From JAVBKX01 sp031553835 (GTDB lineage Bacteria; Bacteroidota; Bacteroidia; Bacteroidales; Azobacteroidaceae), in NCBI GenBank assembly GCA_031553835.1, contig JAVBKX010000014.1, positions 101,278-165,277 of the forward strand: a stretch of 64,000 bases of DNA. Direction: 5' to 3'. A model generated the notes under the pieces. That model searched no databases. It was not told the origin of the DNA and worked only from the letters and a program-made list of their open reading frames with translations. Every line of letters starts with the position of its first letter. The first letter of the stretch is position 1. Positions 37,261 to 47,090 of this stretch are shown here, piece by piece. A program made the position numbers and the translations under genes.

Positions 37261-38022
37261 ATGGCTAAAGAGAAAAAAACAGCTGAAAAAGAATTGTCAG
37301 TTGAAGAAAAGTTGAGTAATCTTTACCAACTTCAATCCATGTTGTCGGAAATCGATAAAATCAAAACATTACGAGGTGAGTTACCATTGGAAGTGCAGGA
37401 TTTGGAAGACGAAATTGCCGGTTTGGAAACTCGCGTGCATAAGTTTCAATTGGATGCCAAAGATTTGGATACTGCGGTTGGACAGCAAAAAGTTAAAATC
37501 AGTGAATCTACTGCATTAATAGAAAAGTTTAAAAGCCAATTAGATAACGTTCGGAACAACCGCGAATTCGACAGTTTATCAAAAGAAGTCGAGTTCCAGG
37601 GACTGGAAGTTGAATTGGCAGAAAAACGGATTCGTGAATTTACTGCCGAATCCAAACATGTTGTCGAAGAAATCGAACGGTGTAAACATTTATTGGCCGA
37701 ACGCAAAATCGATTTAAAATCCAAAAAAGAAGAATTAGAAGAAATCATCTCCGAAACGCGCATCCAGGAAGAACAATTAAGAGAAAAAGCGAAACAACTC
37801 GAAACGACTATAGAACCTCGTTTATTGACCGCTTTTAAACGCATCAGAAAAAGCGCCCGCAACGGATTGGCGGTTGTATATATTCAACGTGACGCTTGTG
37901 GCGGTTGTTTCAATAAGATTCCTCCTCAAAGGCAATTGGATATCAAGTTGCGTAAAAAAATTATTGTTTGCGAACATTGTGGCCGGATCATGATTGATCC
38001 TCAATTAGCCGGAGTGGAATAA
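37261..38022 (+). CDS. Coiled-coil protein with C-terminal C4 zinc ribbon
   Basis: A 253-residue protein. Residues ~10-190 are a long charged coiled coil; the C-terminus has paired Cys motifs CGGC and CEHC, a C4 zinc ribbon of the DUF164/CdsZ type. Relatives bind rRNA or hibernating ribosomes or act as scaffolds; function here is not established. It is co-oriented with the NIF3-like gene and tilS (7-bp gap), an arrangement frequent in Bacteroidota. Confidence 0.9.
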   Translation: MAKEKKTAEKELSVEEKLSNLYQLQSMLSEIDKIKTLRGELPLEVQDLEDEIAGLETRVHKFQLDAKDLDTAVGQQKVKISESTALIEKFKSQLDNVRNNREFDSLSKEVEFQGLEVELAEKRIREFTAESKHVVEEIERCKHLLAERKIDLKSKKEELEEIISETRIQEEQLREKAKQLETTIEPRLLTAFKRIRKSARNGLAVVYIQRDACGGCFNKIPPQRQLDIKLRKKIIVCEHCGRIMIDPQLAGVE

Positions 38023-38029
38023 AGTTTTC

Positions 38030-39352
38030 ATGGTCACGAAAGTCGAACAATTCATTCGACAACACCAAATGCCTCCAACAGGCAGTAAAATAATCGTTGG
38101 ATTAAGTGGAGGTGCTGATTCTGTTGTATTATTACATATTCTTAACCGTTTGGGGTATGACTGCATTGCGGCTCATTGTAATTTTCAACTTCGAGGAGCA
38201 GAATCTATCCGGGACAAAGTATTCTCGGAACAATTTGCAGCAGCGATCTGCGTTCCATTTGAGACGATAGAATTTGACACCACTGCGTATGCAACCCGGC
38301 AAGGAATTTCAATCGAAATGGCCGCCAGGGAATTGCGATACGAATGGTTTGATGCAGTAAAAAATAAAACAGACGCTACTGCCATTGCAGTAGCCCATCA
38401 CCGGGAAGACAGTGTAGAGACGCTGTTGATCAACCTGATACGAGGTACCGGAATACACGGATTAACAGGGATTAAAGCGAAGACAAAATCGCTGATGCGT
38501 CCATTACTCTGTGTAACCAAAGAAGACATTTTTCAATATGCCCGCCAGGAACAGCTATCATTTGTTACAGATTCGAGCAACCTGCAGGCAACATTCGACC
38601 GGAACAAAATCAGATTAGAATTGATTCCTCTATTGCAAACGCTTAATCCGTCTGTATTGGAAGCCCTGGAAAGAACCGCATCCAATCTGCAGCAAACTGC
38701 TATCATTTATGACGACGCGATTAGCCTTGCAAAAAACAAATGTTTTGATAAAGAAAAACTGGCAATATCCATCCCTGATATACTCTTATTTCCTTCTCCA
38801 CAAGCAGTATTGTATGAAATATTAAGTGAATATGGTTTTAAAAGGGTGGTCATTCAGGAAATAGCAGATGCATTAAGCAAAAATTCAGGCAAACAGTTTT
38901 TTTCACAAACATACCGGTTATTAAAAGATCGCAACTATTTATTGCTGGAACTGTTAAATAAAGAGAAAGGTGAAATTTCCATTCATCCGATTTACGAAAA
39001 AGATTTGTTCATAACAGATCCTGTACCGTTAAAAATCGACTATGTGCCAAACAATGAATCATTTGCGTTATGCAAAAACAAAGAAATCGCTTACTTGGAT
39101 GCTGATAAATTAATTTATCCGCTCCTGTTAAGAAAATGGAAAGCCGGCGACTCATTTATTCCTTTTGGAATGACCGGAAAGCAAAAATTAAGCGATTATT
39201 TTAATAATCATAAATTCAGCACATTAAAAAAAGAAAATACCTGGTTGCTGTGTAGCGATGACAAGATTATTTGGATCGTAGGCGAACGGATCGACAACAG
39301 ATTTCGCATCACTAAACAAACCAAACGCATTTGTATCATTCACCAACATTAA
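38030..39352 (+). CDS. tilS: tRNA(Ile)-lysidine synthase
   Basis: A 440-residue protein with the N-type ATP pyrophosphatase P-loop GLSGGADSVVLLH and HHREDSVETLLINLIRGTG, plus the C-terminal TilS domain (WKAGDSFIPFGMTGKQKLSDYF). It modifies the wobble C34 of the AUA-reading tRNA-Ile to lysidine, which is essential. The gene follows the zinc-ribbon protein by 7 bp and precedes rho across a heptamer-repeat junction. Confidence 0.96.
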   Translation: MVTKVEQFIRQHQMPPTGSKIIVGLSGGADSVVLLHILNRLGYDCIAAHCNFQLRGAESIRDKVFSEQFAAAICVPFETIEFDTTAYATRQGISIEMAARELRYEWFDAVKNKTDATAIAVAHHREDSVETLLINLIRGTGIHGLTGIKAKTKSLMRPLLCVTKEDIFQYARQEQLSFVTDSSNLQATFDRNKIRLELIPLLQTLNPSVLEALERTASNLQQTAIIYDDAISLAKNKCFDKEKLAISIPDILLFPSPQAVLYEILSEYGFKRVVIQEIADALSKNSGKQFFSQTYRLLKDRNYLLLELLNKEKGEISIHPIYEKDLFITDPVPLKIDYVPNNESFALCKNKEIAYLDADKLIYPLLLRKWKAGDSFIPFGMTGKQKLSDYFNNHKFSTLKKENTWLLCSDDKIIWIVGERIDNRFRITKQTKRICIIHQH

Positions 39353-39360
39353 TACGCTCA

Positions 39361-39381
39361 ACGTAAAACGTAAAACGTAAA
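39361..39381. repeat. Heptamer tandem repeat at gene junction (ACGTAAA x3)
   Basis: Three exact ACGTAAA units, 8 bp after the tilS stop and 12 bp before the rho ATG at 39394. Confidence 0.75.
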
Positions 39382-39393
39382 ATTTTTATCACA

Positions 39394-41412
39394 ATGCAGA
39401 AATACAACATTTCGCAATTAAAAAGCATGGATCAAAATGCATTAATATCCGTTGCTCAAGAATTAGGCTTAAAAAAAGTAGAAAAATTAGATAAAGACAG
39501 TTTGATTTATCAGATTTTAGACCAACAAGCTATTGTTGGCGCAGCCAAACAAGCCGCAGAAGAAAAAGATACACCCAAACATCTGAAAGGGAAAAAACCG
39601 GCCAACAAAAAAGCTGCTCCGGCCGACAATACTCCAAAACCCGTTCCGCCTTCTAAAGAGACGAAACAGGTTGCAGCTACAAAATCCGCTGATAAACCTG
39701 CAGAAAATGTACAAAAACCTGCAGGACAAACCAATAAACAAAAACCCGTGAAAAAAGCAGAACAGAAACAACAAACAGTAAAACAATCAAATACTGAAGA
39801 AGTAGTTACATCAACAGTCGAAAATAGCCCAACTGACAGCGCATCTCAACCCAAAGCGTCTGAACAACAAAAGAAAAAACGCAACAGAATTGAGAAAGCA
39901 GCCGAAGTTTCGGCAAATACACCAGAAGTTAATATTCCGCAAAATGAACTGGCACAACCGGTTGAACAGCAACCGGAGACTATTGTAGCTCCCTTGGAGG
40001 AAGAAATTAGTAAACCGGACGCAGGAGAAGAACGTCCACAAAAACTTGTCTTTCGCCACAGCCCGACTGTGAATAGCGTAATGGACCAAGTTTTATTTTC
40101 ATCAAAAAAAGAAAACACAAAACAGGTCAACCCGAATCCACCGGCAGCACAACCCAATCAGGCTCAAAATAACGCAAACAACAACAGGAATAACAACGGA
40201 AATAGTGGAAACAGCAGCAATGCTGCCAGTAATCCCGCTAATGCCAATGCACAGCAAAATGTCCGCAACAAAGCATTTGAATTCGAAGGTATCCTGATTG
40301 GTTGCGGAGTATTGGAAATTATCCAGGAAGGTTATGGATTCCTGCGTTCTTCCGACTACAACTATCTCTCTTCGGCCGATGACATCTATGTATCTCAATC
40401 TCAAATAAAATTATTCGGATTGAAAACGGGCGACGTGGTGGAAGGGCCGATCCGCCCGCCGAAAGAAGGAGAAAAATTTTTCCCGTTAGTAAAAGTTGAT
40501 TTTATCAACGGATTAAGACCGGAAGAAGTCCGCGATCGCGTTCCTTTTGATCATTTGACACCCTTGTTTCCGGATGAAAAATTCCGCCTGACCGCCAGTA
40601 TGAGTCCAAAAGTCAATGACCGCACCTCTGTACGGGTAGTGGATTTATTCTCTCCGATCGGAAAAGGACAACGCGGCTTAATCGTGGCGCAGCCCAAAAC
40701 AGGGAAAACAATGTTACTCAAAGACATTGCCAATGCAATCGCCTGGAATCATCCGGAAGTATATATGATTGTTCTGCTCATCGACGAACGTCCGGAAGAA
40801 GTAACCGATATGCAACGTAGCGTAGATGCAGAAGTCATCGCTTCTACTTTCGACGAACCGGCCGACCGTCACGTCAAAATTGCCGAAATCGTGCTTAGCA
40901 AAGCAAAACGCATGGTAGAATGTGGTCATGATGTAGTCATTCTGTTAGACTCCATCACCCGTTTAGCCCGTGCATATAATACCGTACAACCCGCTTCAGG
41001 AAAAGTCCTTTCGGGAGGAGTTGACGCCAATGCGCTTCAAAAACCCAAGCGATTCTTCGGAGCCGCCAGAAACATTGAAAACGGAGGGTCTCTCACCATT
41101 ATTGCTACCGCATTAACAGAAACCGGGTCGAAAATGGACGATGTCATCTTCGAGGAATTCAAAGGTACGGGTAATATGGAATTACAACTCGACCGCCGCC
41201 TGTCCAACAAACGTATTTATCCGGCCGTTGACATCATTGCATCCAGTACGCGCCGCGACGATTTGTTGCAAGATCAGGGAATCATCAACCACATGTGGAT
41301 ACTCCGCAAATATTTGTCGGATATGACCAGCATTGAGGCCATGGAATTTGTAAAAGACCGGTTGGAGAAGACTTACGATAATGAAGAATTTTTAGCATCT
41401 ATGAACGGATAA
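39394..41412 (+). CDS. rho: Transcription termination factor Rho with long disordered insertion
   Basis: A 672-residue protein, about 250 longer than E. coli Rho. Residues 1-48 are the Rho N-terminal SAP-like domain; about 50-290 are low complexity, rich in Lys, Gln, Asn and Pro (ending [19 protein letters not shown]). A cold-shock RNA-binding domain follows ([22 protein letters not shown]), then the RecA-type ATPase with Walker [14 protein letters not shown] and the Q/R-loop region. The insertion resembles the intrinsically disordered region of Bacteroides Rho, reported to drive phase separation. The core is intact. Confidence 0.97.
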   Translation: MQKYNISQLKSMDQNALISVAQELGLKKVEKLDKDSLIYQILDQQAIVGAAKQAAEEKDTPKHLKGKKPANKKAAPADNTPKPVPPSKETKQVAATKSADKPAENVQKPAGQTNKQKPVKKAEQKQQTVKQSNTEEVVTSTVENSPTDSASQPKASEQQKKKRNRIEKAAEVSANTPEVNIPQNELAQPVEQQPETIVAPLEEEISKPDAGEERPQKLVFRHSPTVNSVMDQVLFSSKKENTKQVNPNPPAAQPNQAQNNANNNRNNNGNSGNSSNAASNPANANAQQNVRNKAFEFEGILIGCGVLEIIQEGYGFLRSSDYNYLSSADDIYVSQSQIKLFGLKTGDVVEGPIRPPKEGEKFFPLVKVDFINGLRPEEVRDRVPFDHLTPLFPDEKFRLTASMSPKVNDRTSVRVVDLFSPIGKGQRGLIVAQPKTGKTMLLKDIANAIAWNHPEVYMIVLLIDERPEEVTDMQRSVDAEVIASTFDEPADRHVKIAEIVLSKAKRMVECGHDVVILLDSITRLARAYNTVQPASGKVLSGGVDANALQKPKRFFGAARNIENGGSLTIIATALTETGSKMDDVIFEEFKGTGNMELQLDRRLSNKRIYPAVDIIASSTRRDDLLQDQGIINHMWILRKYLSDMTSIEAMEFVKDRLEKTYDNEEFLASMNG

Positions 41413-41491
41413 TAAAACATTTTTTCATCCTGGTTGTTATTTAGTCAGAACATGTTAAATAATTATGTATAACTTTTAACAGGATGATTTT

Positions 41492-42067
41492 ATGAAAAAG
41501 AATGTTTTATTTTTATTTTTAGCAGGAGGAATAATCCTCTTGAGCGCTTGTGGCACCAGCTACACTTTAATGAACAGCAATTTATATCCCGACAAAAATC
41601 TGAATAACTATAAAACGTTTTCTGTTTTGCCCTACGATGCTTCAAAATTGCCTGTGAATATTTCTATTTATGATGTTCAGAATATTCAACGAGCAATTGC
41701 CAATGAATTGGCTATCAGAGGATTTAAAGAAGATCAAACAGGAAAAGGAGAAATGCTGGTTGTAACCACATTGTATGCCAAATTAGATATTTCCACAAAA
41801 GATGCTATTCCGGAATGGGCACCCATCAGACCTATAGGACCCTATTACAGCTATTATGATAATGCATCCATTATCGACAATATAAGTAAAGATGGAGTTT
41901 TAGCTGTCGATTTGATAGATCCTAAAACCAATACTCCGATTTGGGACGCCGCAGTAAGTTCTGTTATCGATGATACAGCGCAAAAGAATATAAAGAACCA
42001 GGCTGAAATTAACAAAGCTTGTGACAAATTATTCAGCAAATTCCCGATACCAGCTCCGGGAAAATAA
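41492..42067 (+). CDS. DUF4136-type lipoprotein
   Basis: A 191-residue lipoprotein (MKKNVLFLFLAGGIILLSAC, Cys20). The body has the DUF4136 pattern: NYKTFSVLPYD, then IQRAIANELAIRGFKE, and a late DLIDPKTNTPIWDAAV. These are small periplasmic-side lipoproteins of unknown function found widely in Bacteroidota. It has a plus-strand leader of 79 bp after rho and is followed by a 168-bp hairpin element. Confidence 0.85.
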   Translation: MKKNVLFLFLAGGIILLSACGTSYTLMNSNLYPDKNLNNYKTFSVLPYDASKLPVNISIYDVQNIQRAIANELAIRGFKEDQTGKGEMLVVTTLYAKLDISTKDAIPEWAPIRPIGPYYSYYDNASIIDNISKDGVLAVDLIDPKTNTPIWDAAVSSVIDDTAQKNIKNQAEINKACDKLFSKFPIPAPGK

Positions 42068-42078
42068 ACGGAAGAAGA

Positions 42079-42246
42079 TTTTCAAAGAGGCAGATAATAG
42101 AACACAGATGACACGGATTACACAGAAAAGCGCGAATTGATTTTTTTCAATTGAATATTAGTATATTATACAAATATATAACCAGTGCTTTTTCAGTGTA
42201 ATCCGTGTCATCTGTGTTCTATTATCTGCTTTTGGCCTCTTTGAAA
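42079..42246. repeat. Long inverted-repeat element with 34-bp perfect arms (hairpin family, member 2)
   Basis: Positions 42090-42123 and 42196-42229 are perfect 34-bp reverse complements; the outer parts TTTTCAAAGAGG (42079-42090) and CCTCTTTGAAAA (42235-42246) extend the pairing after a 5-nt bulge. The 72-bp centre is AT-rich. It fills the gap between two convergent genes, so on either strand the RNA would fold into a very stable hairpin that may serve as a bidirectional terminator. Text is shared with the element at 32931. Confidence 0.8.
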
Positions 42247-42253
42247 ATACTAT

Positions 42254-43369
42254 TCAGCCGGAGGTTTTCCGATAACTCAAAATAGCAATGGTATTGAATA
42301 CCAAAGCAAAACCCAAGATGCTATATAATTGTGGTAAAATTTCTCTCAGTCCGCTTCCTTTCAAATAAACCAACCGGATTACTTCTACAAAATAACGAAC
42401 CGGATTGAATTGTGTAACCAATTGAGCCCAGGGAGGCATACTGCTGATAGGAGTAAATAAGCCGCTTAAAAGGAAAAAGATAATCAGGAAAAAAAATGCA
42501 ACAAACATGGCTTGTTGTTGGGTTTCGGAATAACTGGATATGATTAGTCCCGCTCCTAAAAAAGCCAATAGATAAAAGAAGGCGAATAAATATAAAATCA
42601 ATACATTTCCAACTGGAAAAATCCCATAAATCAACCACGCGACAAACAAACCTAAAGTGAGGATAAATAAACCGATCACTAAAAAAGGAATCAATTTTCC
42701 TAAAATAAATACAGCTTTTGATATGGGAGTCACATTAATCTGCTCGATCGTGCCAATTTCTTTTTCTTTCACAATATTCATGGCAGAAAGCACTCCGCCG
42801 ATAAGCGTCAACAGCATAACCAAAATGCCAGGAACCATAATATTGCGATAATTCATCGCTACATTATACTTAAAATAAGGATGTACAGCGACGGCATTTT
42901 TCAATTCAGGAAGAGGCATTTTGTCCAACAAAATATTTTGATTGAAATCGGCGATAATCTGTCCAAGATAAGCCGAACCTAAACCGGCTTTCTGTCCGTT
43001 AACAGCATTAACGGAAAGCATTAATTCCGTTCGTTGTTCCCGCAACAGATTTGTTTCAAAATGGCGAGGAATTTCCAGGATCAAATCCGCCCGATCTTCT
43101 TCTATTGCCATCAGCGCTTTATCGTATGAATCGGCATAATCCGTCAATCGAAAATAACCTGAAGATATGACTTTTTCAACCAGTTGGCCGGAGCAAGAAC
43201 TCCGGTCATTATCAACCACGCTTAGCGATATGTTTTTCTGTTCAAAAGTAGCCGCCCAGGGAAGGATCAACAGCTGAATGACCGGCAACATTATAATCAA
43301 TTTCAAAATCAATTGATCCCTTTTTATTTGCAAAAATTCCTTTTGCAGAAGATATTTTAATTGATTCAT
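42254..43369 (-). CDS. ABC-2 type transporter permease (second of pair)
   Basis: A 371-residue protein with one N-terminal transmembrane segment (LIIMLPVIQLLILPWAATF), an extracytoplasmic domain of about 150 residues and five C-terminal membrane segments including the ABC-2 hallmark NIVKEKEIGTIEQINVTPI. It is homologous to YbhR/YhiH-type exporters. It abuts the other permease with no spacer and is the last gene of the TetR efflux operon. Confidence 0.92.
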   Translation of the reverse strand: MNQLKYLLQKEFLQIKRDQLILKLIIMLPVIQLLILPWAATFEQKNISLSVVDNDRSSCSGQLVEKVISSGYFRLTDYADSYDKALMAIEEDRADLILEIPRHFETNLLREQRTELMLSVNAVNGQKAGLGSAYLGQIIADFNQNILLDKMPLPELKNAVAVHPYFKYNVAMNYRNIMVPGILVMLLTLIGGVLSAMNIVKEKEIGTIEQINVTPISKAVFILGKLIPFLVIGLFILTLGLFVAWLIYGIFPVGNVLILYLFAFFYLLAFLGAGLIISSYSETQQQAMFVAFFFLIIFFLLSGLFTPISSMPPWAQLVTQFNPVRYFVEVIRLVYLKGSGLREILPQLYSILGFALVFNTIAILSYRKTSG

Positions 43370-44482
43370 TTAGAGTCTGTTTTTAAATCGTTTGATACTT
43401 GCAACTAACAAGAAAAGCGTCATTCCCAGCAGGATGGATAGCGGAACGACAATAGCCGACATGCCCAATCCTTTGATCATTACATCTTTGAGGGCAATAA
43501 TAAACCATTTGGCAGGTATTATATTCGACACAATTCGCAAAATCCAAGGCATATTTTCTATCGGAAAAATCAAACCCGAAAGCAGCATGGTGGGCAACAT
43601 TAAGCCTACTCCCGAAATCAACATAGCAGCCTGTTGGGTATTGGCGACCGAAGAGATCAACAATCCAAGCGACAAAGCGGATAAGGTAAACAAAATACTT
43701 AGAAATAATACCAAAAATATATTTCCGACAATAGGTACAGCCAGCAATGTATTGGATAATAGTAAAATTAATAGAACATCCACAATGGCGATCATCAAAT
43801 AGGGAACAGCTTTTGCCAATACAATAAAAACAGGTTTCATCGGAGAAACCAACAATATTTCCATGGTGCCTTGTTCTTTTTCTTTTACAATAGAAATGGA
43901 AGTCATCATGGCGCAAATCAACATCAATACCAATCCCATGATACCCGGAACAAAATTATAAGCGCCTTTCAATTGCGGATTATACAGCATTTTCACTTCG
44001 GTATGGATGGTCGGAACAGTAAAGGCAGACAATTGCCGGGTCAGTAAATTGCGCTGATATTGCATGATTATCTGCTGAGCATAAGACGTCACAGTCGATG
44101 CTTCATTGGGATCGGATGCATCAGACAGCAATTGTATGTTTCCCACGCCTGTATGATACAGGTCGTTAGCAAATTCCGCAGGGATGACTAAAGCCAGCTT
44201 GCTGCTCCCGGTTTGAAAACCGGCTTCTATTTCGGAAAAAGATTCCAAATAATCGACCAATTTAAAATAAGGGCTACCGCTCATTTCCTCCACCAACTGA
44301 CGAGACGTTGTCGTTTTGGACTGATCCAATACTACAAACGGAGTATTGTTGATTTCCGTTGTAATGGCAAATCCGAAGATGATCAACTGAGCAATCGGCA
44401 TACCAAGCAACATCATCATCGTGCGCAAATCCCGGAAAATATGCAAAAATTCTTTTTTTATAAAACTCCCGAATTGATTCAT
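43370..44482 (-). CDS. ABC-2 type transporter permease (first of pair)
   Basis: A 370-residue paralogue of its neighbour, with the same topology (one N-terminal helix, large outer domain, five C-terminal helices) and SIVKEKEQGTMEILLVSPM. Two permeases plus two ATPases imply an assembly like E. coli YbhFSR. It starts 14 bp after the upstream ATPase stop. Confidence 0.92.
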   Translation of the reverse strand: MNQFGSFIKKEFLHIFRDLRTMMMLLGMPIAQLIIFGFAITTEINNTPFVVLDQSKTTTSRQLVEEMSGSPYFKLVDYLESFSEIEAGFQTGSSKLALVIPAEFANDLYHTGVGNIQLLSDASDPNEASTVTSYAQQIIMQYQRNLLTRQLSAFTVPTIHTEVKMLYNPQLKGAYNFVPGIMGLVLMLICAMMTSISIVKEKEQGTMEILLVSPMKPVFIVLAKAVPYLMIAIVDVLLILLLSNTLLAVPIVGNIFLVLFLSILFTLSALSLGLLISSVANTQQAAMLISGVGLMLPTMLLSGLIFPIENMPWILRIVSNIIPAKWFIIALKDVMIKGLGMSAIVVPLSILLGMTLFLLVASIKRFKNRL

Positions 44483-44496
44483 TTTTGAGCAAACTT

Positions 44497-45243
44497 TTAA
44501 GCATTTGTATTTTTTGCTTTCCGGGCTAACGCTTGGAAAACTTCATCCATTGTGCCGGCACGAAATGTTTTTTTCAGATTTTCCGGCGTATCCAGTGCAT
44601 CGATTCTTCCATCCACCATAATAGATACGCGGCTACAATATTCGGCTTCATCCATATAATGGGTGGTAACAAAAACCGTAATGTCTTTTTCAGCAGCCTG
44701 ATAAATCATTTCCCAAAATTTTCTCCGGGCAATCGGATCGACTCCACCGGTAGGCTCATCTAAAAAAACGATCTGCGGATGGTGAAAAATGGAGACGGCA
44801 AATGCTAATTTTTGTTTTATACCTAAGGGAAGAGAACGCACCAATGCATTTTGTTCCTCCTGCAATCCGAGTTCCACCAACGTTTCGTCGGTCTTTGCTT
44901 TAATGGCGCGATCATTCATTCCATAAATTCCACCAAACAATCGCATATTTTCTTTGACCGTGAGGTCGTCATATAAAGAAAATTTCTGGCTCATATAACC
45001 AATATTCCGCTTAATATGATCCGATTCCTTATAAATATCAAATCCCGCCACGATTCCCTTGCCGGAAGTAGGCGAAAGCAAGCCGCACAGCATCCGCATC
45101 GCCGTTGTCTTCCCCGCCCCATTCGCTCCTAAAAAACCAAAAATTTCTCCTTTGGTCACTTCAAATGAAATATGATCGACCGCAGTGAATGTTCCGAAAA
45201 TCTTGGTCAATCCTTCCGCCTGGATGGAGAGTGATGATGCCAT
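44497..45243 (-). CDS. ABC exporter ATP-binding protein (degenerate signature)
   Basis: A 248-residue ATPase: Walker A GANGAGKTTA, Walker B VFLDEPTGGVD and H-loop VTTHYMDEAE. The signature that should read LSGGxxQ is LPLGIKQKL, so this subunit probably forms a degenerate site, as one half of YbhF-like double ATPases does. Its partner ATPase upstream has a normal signature, suggesting a heterodimer with one canonical site. Confidence 0.92.
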   Translation of the reverse strand: MASSLSIQAEGLTKIFGTFTAVDHISFEVTKGEIFGFLGANGAGKTTAMRMLCGLLSPTSGKGIVAGFDIYKESDHIKRNIGYMSQKFSLYDDLTVKENMRLFGGIYGMNDRAIKAKTDETLVELGLQEEQNALVRSLPLGIKQKLAFAVSIFHHPQIVFLDEPTGGVDPIARRKFWEMIYQAAEKDITVFVTTHYMDEAEYCSRVSIMVDGRIDALDTPENLKKTFRAGTMDEVFQALARKAKNTNA

Positions 45244-45270
45244 TTTGTCTGTTATTTATTATTTGTTCTT

Positions 45271-45319
45271 CTCAATTCTCAACTCTCAATTCTCAACTCT
45301 CAATTCTCCATTCTCGATT
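45271..45319. repeat. Heptamer tandem repeat running into coding sequence (CTCAAYT x7)
   Basis: Seven 7-bp units (CTCAATT/CTCAACT alternating, last two CTCCATT and CTCGATT) span 45271-45319. The stop codon of the ABC ATPase gene (45286) lies inside, so its last residues ENGELRVEN are encoded by the repeat, and the rest fills the gap to the next gene. Confidence 0.75.
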
Positions 45320-46176
45320 AACCGTATAAAACAGTCTTCCACAGTGGGTTGAATCATGTTCATACCCGGCATAACCAGAGGTTGATTTTTGAAAGTAACA
45401 TGCAAATGTTCCCCGAAAATATAGACCGACTCCACAGCTGCCTCTTTCCGCAACTGTTCCAGCAGCCGGTAATTATTTTCCGATTTCACGGCATACAGTT
45501 CTTTCGGATAGTTTTCAATCACTTTTTTCGGAGTTTCAATCGATAATATTTTTCCATGCTGAATTAATGCAATCCGATCGCACAGCGTGGCTTCGTCCAT
45601 ATAAGGCGTAGAAACCAGAATCGTGATATTTTCTTCTTTCAGGCGTTTCAGCATTTCCCAAAATTCTTTGCGGGAAACAGGATCCACACCAGTAGTCGGT
45701 TCATCCAAAAACAACACTTTCGGTTTATGTATCAATGCACAACACAACGCCAGTTTTTGCTTCATTCCGCCCGAAAGCCTTCCGGCCTTCCGATCTTTAA
45801 AAGGCTCTATCTGGACATAAATATCCTTTATAAGATTGTAATTTTCTTCAATAGAAGTATGGAAAACCCGTGCAAAAAAATCCAGGTTTTCCTGTACGGA
45901 TAAATCCTGATAGAGTGAAAATTTTCCGGGCATATATCCAACAATATTCCGTATTTGTTTGAATTGTTTCACCGTGTCAAGCCCTTCTACGCTGGCCGCA
46001 CCCTCGTCGGGAAGCATCAGCGTCGTCAATATCCGAAACAAACTGGTTTTTCCGGCTCCATCGGGACCTATCAGTCCAAACAATTCTCCGGCATCCACTT
46101 CAAAGGAAACATGTTCCAATGCCTGTACCGCATCAAATTTTTTGGAAATATTATGGATTGAAATCGACGTCGCCAT
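45286..46176 (-). CDS. ABC exporter ATP-binding protein
   Basis: A 296-residue ATPase with Walker A GPDGAGKTSLFR, signature LSGGMKQKLALC, Walker B VLFLDEPTTGVD and H-loop STPYMDEAT. The start overlaps the adaptor gene by 26 bp, indicating translational coupling. The C-terminal tail is written in a 7-bp repeat and is not expected to be conserved. Confidence 0.92.
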   Translation of the reverse strand: MATSISIHNISKKFDAVQALEHVSFEVDAGELFGLIGPDGAGKTSLFRILTTLMLPDEGAASVEGLDTVKQFKQIRNIVGYMPGKFSLYQDLSVQENLDFFARVFHTSIEENYNLIKDIYVQIEPFKDRKAGRLSGGMKQKLALCCALIHKPKVLFLDEPTTGVDPVSRKEFWEMLKRLKEENITILVSTPYMDEATLCDRIALIQHGKILSIETPKKVIENYPKELYAVKSENNYRLLEQLRKEAAVESVYIFGEHLHVTFKNQPLVMPGMNMIQPTVEDCFIRLIENGELRVEN

Positions 46177-47071
46177 ACATTCCGATTTTGATGAATCCTT
46201 CCGTATTATCTACAGCTATTTTAATGGCATACACTAAATTTTGCCGTTCATCTTTGGTTTGAATCGTTTTAGGCGTAAATTCCGCCTTGTCTGAGATCCA
46301 GGATAAACTGCCCGGATAAGTTTTCGATTCGGTCCCATAATTAACAAAAACAGTAACGGCATCCCCTAATTTTACATTTTCCAATTGTTCGGCCACAATG
46401 TAAGCGCGGAGAAAAAGCCGGGCGGTTTCTGCAATTTTGTACAAAGGTTTGCCGGCAGTAGCAATTTCATGCGCTTCGGCATATTTGGCCAATACTGTTC
46501 CATCGATCGGATTGATAATACGGCATTTATTGAGGTAATCTTCTACACTGGCCACTTGAATATCGACCAAAGAACTCTGCTCGTCTATATGGCTGATGGT
46601 TGTGCTCAGACTATTCAACTGAGAAGATAATTTTCCTTCCAACACTTTCAGTTTAGAAGTAATATCATCTAATTGTTGACGAGTAGCCGCATCACCCTGC
46701 AACAAACTTTCCACCCGGCGTTTTTCCCGTTGCGCATTGGCAATTTCTTCTCGTGTCGCCTGAATTTGAGCATTAACGTCAGGCCGGCTGACAAGCAATG
46801 CTTTTTGATTTTTCTTCAATTGCAGTTTTTGCAGATACAATTGCGTACTATCAATATATCCAACCAATTCACCGGCTTTCAGCACATCGCCTTCCGTCAC
46901 ATTCAAATTTTTTATTTCTCCTCCGGCTTGCGAAGAAACAATGACTTCTGTAGCTTCAAAAGTACCTGAAGCATCGTGCGTAAATTTGTTTCTGTTGCAA
47001 GAAACCAACAATACCAGTACCAAAACAAAATGGATTGCTTTCATATTCATATCTTTCATTATTTTTTTCAT
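46151..47071 (-). CDS. HlyD-family periplasmic adaptor lipoprotein
   Basis: About 300 residues; the real start is probably one of the internal methionines, since the lipoprotein signal reads MKAIHFVLVLVLLVSC. It has a lipoyl/barrel-sandwich half (SSQAGGEIKNLNVTEGDVLKAGELVGYID), a helical hairpin (~residues 85-165) and a second barrel half (RIINPIDGTVLAKYAE). It bridges the ABC exporter and the TolC-type channel. The region around its 5' end is a CATTCCTT-like octamer tract with several ATGs. Confidence 0.92.
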   Translation of the reverse strand: MKKIMKDMNMKAIHFVLVLVLLVSCNRNKFTHDASGTFEATEVIVSSQAGGEIKNLNVTEGDVLKAGELVGYIDSTQLYLQKLQLKKNQKALLVSRPDVNAQIQATREEIANAQREKRRVESLLQGDAATRQQLDDITSKLKVLEGKLSSQLNSLSTTISHIDEQSSLVDIQVASVEDYLNKCRIINPIDGTVLAKYAEAHEIATAGKPLYKIAETARLFLRAYIVAEQLENVKLGDAVTVFVNYGTESKTYPGSLSWISDKAEFTPKTIQTKDERQNLVYAIKIAVDNTEGFIKIGMYGDVDFNP

Positions 47072-47090
47072 TCTTTTATTTCATTTTTTT

